DNA from: VRUE01 sp040901495
GTDB lineage: Bacteria > Actinomycetota > Thermoleophilia > Solirubrobacterales > 70-9
NCBI GenBank assembly: GCA_040901495.1
Contig: JBBDYO010000041.1
Span: 1-27,899 of the forward strand
Direction: 5' to 3'
Length of the DNA stretch: 27,899 nucleotides
Part shown: positions 16,729 through 23,501 of the stretch, piece by piece
How positions within the stretch are numbered: position 1 is the first letter of the stretch
Layout of the letters: every line of letters begins with the position of its first letter
Program-made: the position numbers and the translations under genes
The notes under the pieces: model-generated
Database searches by the model: none
What the model was told of the DNA's origin: nothing
Seen by the model: only the letters and a program-made list of their open reading frames with translations

Positions 16729-18726
16729 CTAAGCGCCGGCCCTCATCCCGTCGAGGTCGCGGCGGAGCTCCTTGAGCTCGTCTCGGATGCGGGCGGCCTC
16801 CTCGAAGCGGAGGTCGTCCGCGGCGGCGAGCATCTCCTCCTCGAGGGCGACGATCGTGCGCTCGAGCTCGGCCGGGTCGGCGAACTCGGTGGCCCGCTTG
16901 GTGCGGCGCTTGCGCGGCGCCCGGTCCTCCATCGCGAGGAACTCGGACATCTCCGAGATCCCTTTGCGCACGGTCTCCGGGGTGATCCCGTGCTCCGCGT
17001 TGTAGGCGACCTGGATCGCGCGGCGGCGGTCGGTCTCACGAATCGCGGCGCGCATCGAATCGGTCTCACGGTCCGCGTACATCAACACCCGCCCGTTGAC
17101 GTTGCGGGCGGCGCGGCCGATCGTCTGCACGAGGCTGGTCTCCCCGCGCAGGAAGCCCTCCTTGTCGGCGTCGAGGATCGCGACCAGCGAGACCTCGGGC
17201 AGGTCGAGCCCCTCGCGCAGCAGGTTGACGCCGACCAAGACGTCGTACTCGCCGAGCCGCAGGTCACGGACTATCTGGATCCGTTCAAGCGTGTCGACCT
17301 CCGAATGCAGGTAGCGGACCTTGATCCCGTACTCGAGCAGGTAGCCGGTCAGGTCCTCGGCCATCTTCTTGGTCAGAGTCGTCACCAGCACCCGGTCGCC
17401 GGCCTCGGCGCGGGCTTTGATTTCGTTCATCAGGTCATCGATCTGGTTCTTCGTCTCCCGAACCTCGATCTCGGGGTCGACGATCCCGGTCGGGCGGACG
17501 ATCTGCTCGACGATCCGGGTCGACTCGGCCCGCTCGAACTGGCCCGGCGTCGCCGAGACCATCACCAGCCGCGGCACCCGCTCGAGGAACTCGTCGAACT
17601 TGAGCGGCCGGTTGTCGATCGCCGAGGGCAGGCGGAAGCCGTAGTCGATCAGCGTCTGCTTGCGCGATCTATCCCCCTCGTACATGCCGCCGATCTGCGG
17701 GATCGTCTGGTGGGACTCGTCGACGAAGACGACGAAGTCGTCGGGGAAGTAATCGATCAGCGTGTGTGGCGGGCTGCCCGCCGGGCGCCCATCGAGGATC
17801 CGGGAGTAGTTCTCGATCCCCGAGGTGAAGCCGAGCTCCCTGATCATCTCGATGTCGTAGGCGGTGCGCTGGCGCAGCCGGTGCGCCTCCAGCTGCTTGC
17901 CCTCCGCCTCCAGCTCGGCGGTGCGCGATTCCAGTTCGGCGCGGATTTCCTCGACCGCGCGCTCGACCGTCTCGTCCTTGGTCACGTAGTGCGAGGCCGG
18001 CCAGACCGAGACGTGGTCGATCGTGTCCAGCACCTCGCCGGTCAGCGCGTCGAAGTGCTGGATCCCCTCGATCTCGTCGCCGAAGAGGGAGATCCGGTAG
18101 GCGGACTCGGCGTAGGAGGGCATGATCTCCAGCACCTCGCCGCGGACCCGGAAGCAGCCGCGCCCGAGTACCGAATCGTTGCGCTGGTACTGCATCTTCA
18201 CCAGCTTGCGCAGCACCTCGTCGCGGTCGACCTCCTCGCCGACTTTGAAGAGCTGCATTTTTTCGTTGTAGACCTGGGGCGAGCCGATGCCGTAGATGCA
18301 GGAGACAGAGGCGACGATGATCACGTCGCGGCGGGCGAAGAGGGCCGCGGTGGCCGCGTGGCGGAGACGGTCGATCTCGTCGTTGATCGAGGAGTCCTTC
18401 TCGATGTAGAGGTCCTGGGCGGGGACGTAGGCCTCGGGCTGGTAGTAGTCGTAGTAGGAGACGAAGTACTCGACCGCGTTGTCGGGGAAGAACTCGCGGA
18501 ACTCGTTGCAGAGCTGCGCGGCGAGCGTCTTGTTGTGGGCGATCACCAGCGAGGGCCGCTGGACCTCGGCGATCGTCGCCGCCATCGTGAAGGTCTTGCC
18601 TGTACCGGTCGCCCCCAGCAGCGTCTGGAACTTCTCCCCCGCACCCAGCCCCTCAGCCAAGCCGGCGATCGCTTTCGGCTGGTCAGCGGTCGGCGTGTAA
18701 GCGGGATTCAGCTTGAACTCGGGCAC
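16729..18726 (-). CDS. uvrB: Excinuclease ABC subunit B
   Basis: Damage-verification helicase of nucleotide excision repair, 665 aa. Seen: FKLNPAYTPTADQPKAI, Walker A GATGTGKT (38-45), the beta-hairpin YYDYYQPEAYVP, ASVSCIYGIG, Walker B-type VDESHQT, motif V REGLDLPEVSLVAILDADKEG and motif VI QTIGRAARN. The C-terminal UVR domain (EEEMLAAADDLRFEEAARIRDELKEL) binds UvrC. I use GTG 18726, where the conserved N-terminus begins and a TATGGT box ends 6 nt upstream; TTG 18771 would add 15 unconserved residues. No LexA box was found before it, unlike uvrA. Confidence 0.98.
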   Translation of the reverse strand: MPEFKLNPAYTPTADQPKAIAGLAEGLGAGEKFQTLLGATGTGKTFTMAATIAEVQRPSLVIAHNKTLAAQLCNEFREFFPDNAVEYFVSYYDYYQPEAYVPAQDLYIEKDSSINDEIDRLRHAATAALFARRDVIIVASVSCIYGIGSPQVYNEKMQLFKVGEEVDRDEVLRKLVKMQYQRNDSVLGRGCFRVRGEVLEIMPSYAESAYRISLFGDEIEGIQHFDALTGEVLDTIDHVSVWPASHYVTKDETVERAVEEIRAELESRTAELEAEGKQLEAHRLRQRTAYDIEMIRELGFTSGIENYSRILDGRPAGSPPHTLIDYFPDDFVVFVDESHQTIPQIGGMYEGDRSRKQTLIDYGFRLPSAIDNRPLKFDEFLERVPRLVMVSATPGQFERAESTRIVEQIVRPTGIVDPEIEVRETKNQIDDLMNEIKARAEAGDRVLVTTLTKKMAEDLTGYLLEYGIKVRYLHSEVDTLERIQIVRDLRLGEYDVLVGVNLLREGLDLPEVSLVAILDADKEGFLRGETSLVQTIGRAARNVNGRVLMYADRETDSMRAAIRETDRRRAIQVAYNAEHGITPETVRKGISEMSEFLAMEDRAPRKRRTKRATEFADPAELERTIVALEEEMLAAADDLRFEEAARIRDELKELRRDLDGMRAGA

Positions 18727-18732
18727 CGGCTG

Positions 18733-18738
18733 ACCATA
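18733..18738 (-). promoter_or_regulatory. -10 box of a probable leaderless uvrB promoter
   Basis: TATGGT on the minus strand ends 6 nt before GTG 18726. No -35 of note at 17 bp (the site is G-rich). Confidence 0.4.
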
Positions 18739-18778
18739 GCGAGGCCCGAAGCAGCGCCCCCCCGGCTCCAACCTTCTT

Positions 18779-19621
18779 TTAGGAGAGCGCCCGGACGATC
18801 AGAAGCCGGTTGGTGACCTGGATCGTGCCGGGATTGATCCCAGTCTTGCCGTAGTTCAGCTTGAACGTGTGAGCCCCTGGCGAGGTGAAGATCGGGATCC
18901 ATTGCGCCAATTCCTCGGTGGGTGTGCCCGCTTCGACGTCAGGCACCGTCCAGCGGGTTTCAGCACTGAGCGAATTGCTCGACATCACCTGGATGACCAG
19001 GGAATTGTCCATGACGATGCAGGCTTTCAGCACGTTGCCGGCGGTCTGGAATGTAGTTCTGGCCAGGACTTCGACCAGGCCGCTCCCCGGTACCGTCACG
19101 GTGACCGACGGCCCGGTGGTCGTGGTGGATGCGTCGCATGGCTCTTCTGAAAGTGGCGTCGCTGGGCCCGCGGTGCCGAAGCCGGCACCGCGCAGAGTGG
19201 GAGCGGCGTAGGTACCACCCACCTGGCCCCCCGGCACGCTGTCCGTCCCCTTCAGATAGGAGGAGGCAGCGCTGCCTCCAAGCTGGTCTGAGTTGGTCGC
19301 ATGGGTGGAGTCATTCGCTTTCGTCGCGCTGTCGGCAGTAGTTGCGTGCGATGCATTCGGCACCGCTCCCAGAGTTGCGAGGCTGATGTCGGCGCCGGTA
19401 AGTGAGCCATCCAGCACTTTGGAGCCGTCAACGGAGTTCGGAGCCAGTTTGGCTTTCGTCACGGCTTTCTTTTTGATCGATTTGGTGACAACCGAGTTCT
19501 TCGGCGCCTTCACGGTGGTCGCGTACGCGGTTCCGCTGAGAGCGACGAAGAGGGCCAGCAGGCCGAGATGGTGGCGGCGCACATAGCCAGCGACCTGCTC
19601 CAAGGCTCTTCCCCCGCTCAT
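18779..19621 (-). CDS. Secreted surface-type protein with repeated Asn/Ser/Lys linkers
   Basis: Protein of 280 aa without an assigned function. A hydrophobic leader (HLGLLALFVALSGTAYA, about 18-34) is of the type common in secreted proteins of Thermoleophilia. Next is a Lys/Ser/Asn-rich segment with repeated turns (APKNSVVTKSIKKKAVTKAK, SVDGSKVLDGSLTGADI). An Ala/Thr/Ser-rich linker follows, then GGQVGGTYAAPTLRG and a C-terminal beta-rich domain of about 110 residues with two Cys (PCDAS, KACIV). The layout suggests a stalk plus a beta-sandwich head exposed at the surface; this is inference. I start at ATG 19621, just before the leader, with AGGCGAG and a TAGAGT box upstream. Confidence 0.75.
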   Translation of the reverse strand: MSGGRALEQVAGYVRRHHLGLLALFVALSGTAYATTVKAPKNSVVTKSIKKKAVTKAKLAPNSVDGSKVLDGSLTGADISLATLGAVPNASHATTADSATKANDSTHATNSDQLGGSAASSYLKGTDSVPGGQVGGTYAAPTLRGAGFGTAGPATPLSEEPCDASTTTTGPSVTVTVPGSGLVEVLARTTFQTAGNVLKACIVMDNSLVIQVMSSNSLSAETRWTVPDVEAGTPTEELAQWIPIFTSPGAHTFKLNYGKTGINPGTIQVTNRLLIVRALS

Positions 19622-19629
19622 CTCGCCTG

Positions 19630-19658
19630 ACTCTAGGGAGCGAACCGGCGCAGCGCAA
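19630..19658 (-). promoter_or_regulatory. Promoter of the surface-type protein
   Basis: On the minus strand TTGCGC (19658-19653) and TAGAGT (19635-19630) are 17 bp apart. The -10 ends 8 nt before ATG 19621. The same TTGCGC -35 sequence occurs before the SnoaL-like gene. Confidence 0.55.
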
Positions 19659-19683
19659 GACATAACTGCAAGGATCGGCATCG

Positions 19684-20058
19684 ATGACGCGCTCCCAGAA
19701 AGCCCTGACGGGCTTCTTCGCCTTTATGGGGACGATGCACTTCGTTATCCCCCGCAGCTTCGAGGCGATCATGCCTCCCTCGCTGCCTCGCCATCGCGAG
19801 GCGGTGATCGTCAGCGGTCTCGCCGAGATCGCCGGCGGCGCGGCGGTGGCTTCCCCTCGCACCCGGCGCTTTGCGCGCTGGTGGCTGCTTGCCCTGCTGG
19901 TCGTGGTCTTCCCCGCCAACGTGCACATGGCGGTCAACCCCGAGCAAATCAAAGGTCTGGACCTGGATCGGGTACCGCGCTGGGCGCTGTGGGCCCGCCT
20001 TCCCCTCCAGCCGCTGGCAATGGTCTGGGTCTGGCGGGCGACGCGCGAGCGGGCCTGA
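19684..20058 (+). CDS. DoxX-like small membrane protein
   Basis: Integral membrane protein of 124 aa with about four hydrophobic segments: ALTGFFAFMGTMHFVIP, AVIVSGLAEIAGGAAV, WWLLALLVVVFPANVHMAV and LWARLPLQPLAMVWVW. The G..HF..P opening, SGLAEIAGG and FPANVHMA resemble the DoxX-like group. The function of these proteins is poorly defined; some are linked to thiol or oxidative stress. AAGGA lies about 9 nt before ATG 19684. It diverges from the surface-protein gene across 62 bp and is followed by a likely intrinsic terminator, so it is probably transcribed alone. Confidence 0.75.
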   Translation: MTRSQKALTGFFAFMGTMHFVIPRSFEAIMPPSLPRHREAVIVSGLAEIAGGAAVASPRTRRFARWWLLALLVVVFPANVHMAVNPEQIKGLDLDRVPRWALWARLPLQPLAMVWVWRATRERA

Positions 20059-20066
20059 ACACGCCC

Positions 20067-20090
20067 CGCTGAGGTAAATGCAGCGTTTTT
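20067..20090 (+). terminator. Intrinsic terminator after the DoxX-like gene
   Basis: CGCTG (20067-20071) and CAGCG (20081-20085) form a 5-bp stem with a 9-nt loop, followed directly by TTTTT (20086-20090). It starts 8 nt past the stop codon. Confidence 0.6.
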
Positions 20091-20104
20091 GTCTCTCGGT
20101 GTTT

Positions 20105-20116
20105 TGTCTGTAGACA
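20105..20116. promoter_or_regulatory. Dyad overlapping the -35 of the XRE regulator gene
   Basis: TGTCTGTAGACA has exact 5-bp arms around GT and includes the -35 hexamer. A site of this kind next to a DNA-binding gene suggests autoregulation. Confidence 0.5.
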
Positions 20117-20139
20117 CTCTGTCCTCAGCCCCCGATAAT
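20111..20139 (+). promoter_or_regulatory. Promoter of the XRE regulator gene
   Basis: TAGACA (20111-20116) and GATAAT (20134-20139), each 5 of 6 to consensus, are 17 bp apart. The -10 ends 7 nt before ATG 20147, so a leaderless mRNA is expected; no Shine-Dalgarno is present. Confidence 0.7.
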
Positions 20140-20146
20140 CGCCGCC

Positions 20147-20395
20147 ATGGAGCCACGCGACCGCTTCGCAATCAACCTACGCGAGGTGCGACAGAAGCAG
20201 GGGATCTCGCAGGAGGCGCTAGCTGCCCTCTGCAGTCTTCACCGAACTGAGATCTCTCTACTGGAGCGCGGCGGGCGTGAGCCGCGGCTGAGCACGATCG
20301 TGAAGCTGGCCAGCGCCCTGGATTCCAGCCCCGAAGAGCTCTGCACCGGCATCCGCTGGAACACGAAGACCAGCAAGTTCACCTTCAAGAAGTAA
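20147..20395 (+). CDS. XRE-family helix-turn-helix transcriptional regulator
   Basis: Single-domain DNA-binding protein of 82 aa. The five-helix Cro/C1 HTH is complete: FAINLREVRQKQG, ISQEALAALCSLHRTEISLLERG (helices 2-3, about 20-42) and PRLSTIVKLASALDSSPEELC. It ends with a short basic tail (TKTSKFTFKK). No sensor domain is present, so the signal, if any, is unknown. Its promoter and the dyad overlapping the -35 suggest self-regulation. The neighbours (DoxX-like upstream, operon end downstream) do not name a target. Its stop is followed by a GC-rich hairpin facing the convergent gene. Confidence 0.88.
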   Translation: MEPRDRFAINLREVRQKQGISQEALAALCSLHRTEISLLERGGREPRLSTIVKLASALDSSPEELCTGIRWNTKTSKFTFKK

Positions 20396-20410
20396 TCAGG
20401 CGCCGCTCCT

Positions 20411-20432
20411 CCGCTCCCGCGTCCGGGGGCGG
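20411..20432. terminator. GC-rich hairpin between convergent genes
   Basis: On the plus strand CCGCTCCC (20411-20418) pairs with GGGGGCGG (20425-20432) over 8 positions including one G-U, with a 6-nt loop. There is no T-run. It sits 16 bp after the XRE stop and abuts the end of the minus-strand operon. Confidence 0.45.
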
Positions 20433-20975
20433 CTAGGGCAGGAACTGTTCGAACAGGCCTTGGGCCGGGCCGAGAAAGCTCTGGAGGTTGTCGAGCAGCG
20501 AGCGGGCGTCCTCGATCAGTTCGATCGCTTCGTCGAGCGGGATCTGCCGCAGCCCTTCGCGCAGGGGCACTCCCAATAGGGGGCTGAGCGCGCCCGCTTC
20601 TTCAGCGTCGTCCACCGCCCGCAACAGCCCCGCCCGGACCGCGCGGGCAAGCCTCCCGTCATCGATCCCGTAGCGCTCCATGAAGCGCTCGCGGGACTCC
20701 GGAGTGGCTAGGGCCCGAGCCAGCCTCTCTCTGGTCACCCCCAGCTCGCAGGCGGCGCCGTCGAGCGCCGAGAGCGAGAACTGCTGCGCGATCTCTTCGA
20801 GGTTCTCGGGGTCCCCCCAGGGGCGCTGCTCACACGGGTCCTGGGTGGTCGCGGGCGCGTATGACGAGCCTCCAGCAAGCAGGTAAGCGCCGACCAGGGC
20901 CAGCGAGGCGAGGACCGCACAGACGACCAACAGCTGGCCCTTGCGCTCCGCGCTCATGCCCTCTGCCTCACTCAC
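20433..20975 (-). CDS. Membrane-anchored protein of unknown function
   Basis: Unrecognised 180-aa protein. A single hydrophobic segment near the N-terminus (GQLLVVCAVLASLALVGAYLLAGG, about 13-36) probably anchors it with the rest outside. The outer part is acidic and helical (NLEEIAQQFSLSALDGAACEL, ERLARALATPESRERFMERYG, LARAVRAGLLRAVDDAEEAG, LDEAIELIEDARSLLDNL). Cys48 and Cys77 could form a disulfide. The GTG start overlaps the MFS stop by 4 nt (GTGA); ATG 20957, with AGAGGG just upstream, is a good alternative. It is the last gene of the rpsA operon and might assist the adjacent transporter, but nothing in the sequence proves that. Confidence 0.72.
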   Translation of the reverse strand: MSEAEGMSAERKGQLLVVCAVLASLALVGAYLLAGGSSYAPATTQDPCEQRPWGDPENLEEIAQQFSLSALDGAACELGVTRERLARALATPESRERFMERYGIDDGRLARAVRAGLLRAVDDAEEAGALSPLLGVPLREGLRQIPLDEAIELIEDARSLLDNLQSFLGPAQGLFEQFLP

Positions 20976-22318
20976 AGTTCCACCCTCCGTGCCAACCCGA
21001 TCGGGAGCAAAGCGAGCAAGCCGAGCAGAGCCCCAAGCCCAAACGAGGGGCTGAAGGCGTGGGTGGCGCCACGGTCGAGCTGATCCTGAAGTTCTTCGCG
21101 GAGCTGAACCACTTCCGCGCGCTCGCCGGGGTCGGTTGGAAGCGGCTCGAACGCCGGGCCGATCGTCGGCACCCTCCCCCGCTCGCCCTCGAGCCGATCG
21201 TCGAGGCTCTGCGACAGCTCCAGCTTGAGCAGCGGGCTGACCTGGGAGTCAAGGACGACCGCGGTGCCGGCGTCGATCGCGTCTTGGCGCTGCTGAGCGA
21301 TGTTGGCGGTGAAGAGCGGCGTCAGGGCGAGCAGGCCGATCGCGACACCGGCATGGCGGGAGGAGATCGTCCAGCCCCCGTGAATCGCCTGCGGCGCCCG
21401 CCCGTTGAGCGCGGTTTCGGTCAGCGCCGAGAGCACAAGCGAGAGCCCGACTCCGACCAGGATCTGGGGGGGCAGGGTCAGCACCACCTCGGCCTTCGGC
21501 AGCAGCGCCAGCCCACCGAGCCCACCGGAGATGAGAATGGCGCCGGCCGCGGCACGAGCGCGGTGGCTGGGAACCGCCACGTCCAGGCGAGCGCCGAGCA
21601 AAGCTGAGATCGGCATCGCGCTGACGACGATCGCGGCACCGATCGGGGTCAGCCTCCAGCCCTCAATCAGCAGGAGAACGAGCAGGAAAAGGGCGGCGGC
21701 GATGGCCGCCGAGACCATCGCCAAGGCAAGGTTGGCGAGCAAATGGGGGCGGCCGCTGGGCCGCAGCTCCGTCGCGAGCACGCTGGTCGACGCCTCGTGC
21801 CTGGCCACTGCGAGGATGGGCACGCCGGCGGCGATCGCCAGGGGTGCTTGCAGCAAGAAGATCGACTGCCAGGAGACCAGCTCGGTGAGCAGGCCGCCGA
21901 CCGCCGGGCCCAGCGCGGCGCCGGTCGCCCCCGCCACCGCCCAAATCGAGGCCGCGCGTCGCTCCGAGCCGACCGTCGCGGGCAGCAGCTCCAGCGCCGC
22001 GGTGATCGCGACGGCACCGCCAAGCGCCTGCACGCAGCGAGCTGCGATCAGCGTGCTCAACTCCGAGGAGACGCCACAGGCGAGGCTGGCGCCGGCGAAG
22101 ACCGCCAAGCCGAGCGCCGCCGCCCGACCGGGGCCAATCCGCCGCGCGAGGTGCGCCGCCGGCACCGCGGCAACGGCCATCACGAGGTTGAAGGAGACCA
22201 GGACCCAGGTCACCCCGGCGACGCTGGTGTCGAGCTCGCGGTAGATCTGCGGCAGCGCCAAGACGACGATCGAGGAATCGGCCAGCACCAAGCCGACGAC
22301 CAGCGCCAGAGTCGGCAC
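20972..22318 (-). CDS. MFS transporter, DHA2-like (drug/H+ antiporter type)
   Basis: Polytopic transporter of 448 aa. TM1 has LVLADSSIVVLALPQIYRELD, a pattern typical of 14-TM DHA2 exporters, followed by TWVLVSFNLVMAVAAVPAAHLARRIG (loop 2-3 motif A-like) and ARCVQALGGAVAITAALELLPA (motif C-like region). About 12-14 hydrophobic segments can be traced, with a long extracytoplasmic loop after AQQRQDAIDAG and a last TM near the C-terminus. Export of toxic organic compounds is the family theme; the substrate is unknown. GTG 22318 leaves a very short cytosolic start, and no ATG or GTG lies upstream in frame. It follows the transglycosylase by 20 bp. Confidence 0.88.
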   Translation of the reverse strand: MPTLALVVGLVLADSSIVVLALPQIYRELDTSVAGVTWVLVSFNLVMAVAAVPAAHLARRIGPGRAAALGLAVFAGASLACGVSSELSTLIAARCVQALGGAVAITAALELLPATVGSERRAASIWAVAGATGAALGPAVGGLLTELVSWQSIFLLQAPLAIAAGVPILAVARHEASTSVLATELRPSGRPHLLANLALAMVSAAIAAALFLLVLLLIEGWRLTPIGAAIVVSAMPISALLGARLDVAVPSHRARAAAGAILISGGLGGLALLPKAEVVLTLPPQILVGVGLSLVLSALTETALNGRAPQAIHGGWTISSRHAGVAIGLLALTPLFTANIAQQRQDAIDAGTAVVLDSQVSPLLKLELSQSLDDRLEGERGRVPTIGPAFEPLPTDPGERAEVVQLREELQDQLDRGATHAFSPSFGLGALLGLLALLPIGLARRVEL

Positions 22319-22338
22319 ACCGGGTTTGCGTGGCGCGG

Positions 22339-22914
22339 TCAGTAGCCCAGCTCCTCACCGTAGGTGTCGCGGTAGACACCCTGCTTGTCGAGGACATCGG
22401 CCACGTACCCGCGAGTTTCGTCGAGCGGAATGTCGTCGAGCGTCAGATCAGACCCACCCCACTCGTCGACCTGGGTGGGCCCGGCGTTGTAGGCGGCCAG
22501 CGCCGCCAGCTCGTTGCCTTCGAACCGGTCGAGCAGTTCGCGCAGGTAGAAGGTCCCGTAGCGGATGTTGATGTCTGGGTCGCTGAGGTCCTTGAGCTTG
22601 AACGTCGTGCCACCGCTCAACCTCTCGATCTCATTCGCCGTCGCCGGCGTGATCTGCATCAAGCCCCGTGCCCCCGCGTGTGAGGTCTGGTCGCGGAAGC
22701 GCGACTCGGCGTAGATGACAGCGGCGATCAGCGAGGCGTCGACTTCCTTTTCTGAGGCCTGCTGGAGAATGATGTCCTCATGGCGCAGGGGAAGTGTCAG
22801 CTCCTGGATCACGTGGTCGACCTTGCTGAAGAGGTTGAAGACAAATGTGAGGGCGACCACAACCGCCACCACTGCCGCACCGGCAAATAGGCGCCGCCCC
22901 GTCGTTCGCTTCAT
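22339..22914 (-). CDS. Membrane-anchored lytic transglycosylase (Slt/GH23 type)
   Basis: Peptidoglycan-cleaving enzyme of 191 aa. An N-terminal anchor (about 9-29) exposes a soluble-lytic-transglycosylase domain. The catalytic Glu70 is in YAESRF, with GARGLMQITP (81-90), IRYGTFYLRELLDRF and AYNAGP (141-146) all in the canonical order. It would cleave the MurNAc-GlcNAc bond of the glycan strand in the cell wall. The ATG start overlaps the coaE stop by 4 nt (ATGA), so it is translated with coaE. Confidence 0.93.
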   Translation of the reverse strand: MKRTTGRRLFAGAAVVAVVVALTFVFNLFSKVDHVIQELTLPLRHEDIILQQASEKEVDASLIAAVIYAESRFRDQTSHAGARGLMQITPATANEIERLSGGTTFKLKDLSDPDINIRYGTFYLRELLDRFEGNELAALAAYNAGPTQVDEWGGSDLTLDDIPLDETRGYVADVLDKQGVYRDTYGEELGY

Positions 22915-23492
22915 CCTCTCAGCTTCTCCACCAGGGCGGACAGGGCCTGTTCGAGGTCCTCGATCGTGCCGTCGTTGGCGACCACATGCTCCGCCCGCGA
23001 CGCCTTCTCCTCCTGGTCCAACTGACGGGCCTCTCGCTCGTCGACCAGTGCGTGGCCCCGTGCCTCGGCCCGGGCACGCCGCACGGGGTCTGACGTGACG
23101 ACGGCGAGGGTCGTGTCGAAGACACCGTCCATTCCCGTCTCGAAAAGCAGCGGCACCTCAACCACGGCGACCCCGGTGTCTGCTGGCAGCGAGGCAAGCC
23201 AGGCGCCGATCCTCTCGCCAACGAGGGGGTGGATCTGAGCCTCTAACCAGCTCAGCTCCTCGGGGTTGCCGAAGACGACCTCGGCGACCTTCGCCTTCTC
23301 GACGCGCCCATCTGGCGCGACCTCCGGACCCCAACGCTCGACGACACGCCTGAGCAGGGGCTCGGAGTCGAGCAGCTCGTGGACGACCGCGTCGCTGGAG
23401 ATGGTCGCCATCCCGAGGCGCTCACACGCTTCGAGCGCCGTGGACTTCCCGGCCGCGATACCGCCGGTGAGGCCAATCGTCAGTGGCGGCAT
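22911..23492 (-). CDS. coaE: Dephospho-CoA kinase
   Basis: Last enzyme of coenzyme A synthesis: it phosphorylates the 3'-OH of dephospho-CoA with ATP. In 193 aa the P-loop GLTGGIAAGKST (7-18), ISSDAVVHELL (the DxD-type region), EAQIHPLV, VVEVPLLFETGMD and the lid region RRARAEARG are visible. It lies 9 bp after rpsA with AGGCGG before ATG 23492; rpsA-coaE adjacency is common in actinobacteria. Together with panB, panC and panD in this window, four genes of the CoA route are within 13 kb. Confidence 0.96.
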   Translation of the reverse strand: MPPLTIGLTGGIAAGKSTALEACERLGMATISSDAVVHELLDSEPLLRRVVERWGPEVAPDGRVEKAKVAEVVFGNPEELSWLEAQIHPLVGERIGAWLASLPADTGVAVVEVPLLFETGMDGVFDTTLAVVTSDPVRRARAEARGHALVDEREARQLDQEEKASRAEHVVANDGTIEDLEQALSALVEKLRG

Positions 23493-23501
23493 ACGGGCCG
23501 C

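Noticed and set aside
16990..18816. 608-codon plus-strand frame opposite uvrB
   Set aside because: Composition is Asp/Val/Arg-rich with no recognisable motif, while uvrB on the other strand has every expected motif.
20445..20456. 12-bp palindrome CTGTTCGAACAG as a LexA site
   Set aside because: The half-sites are in the opposite order (GTTC then GAAC) with no spacer, and it lies in the coding end of the 180-aa protein.
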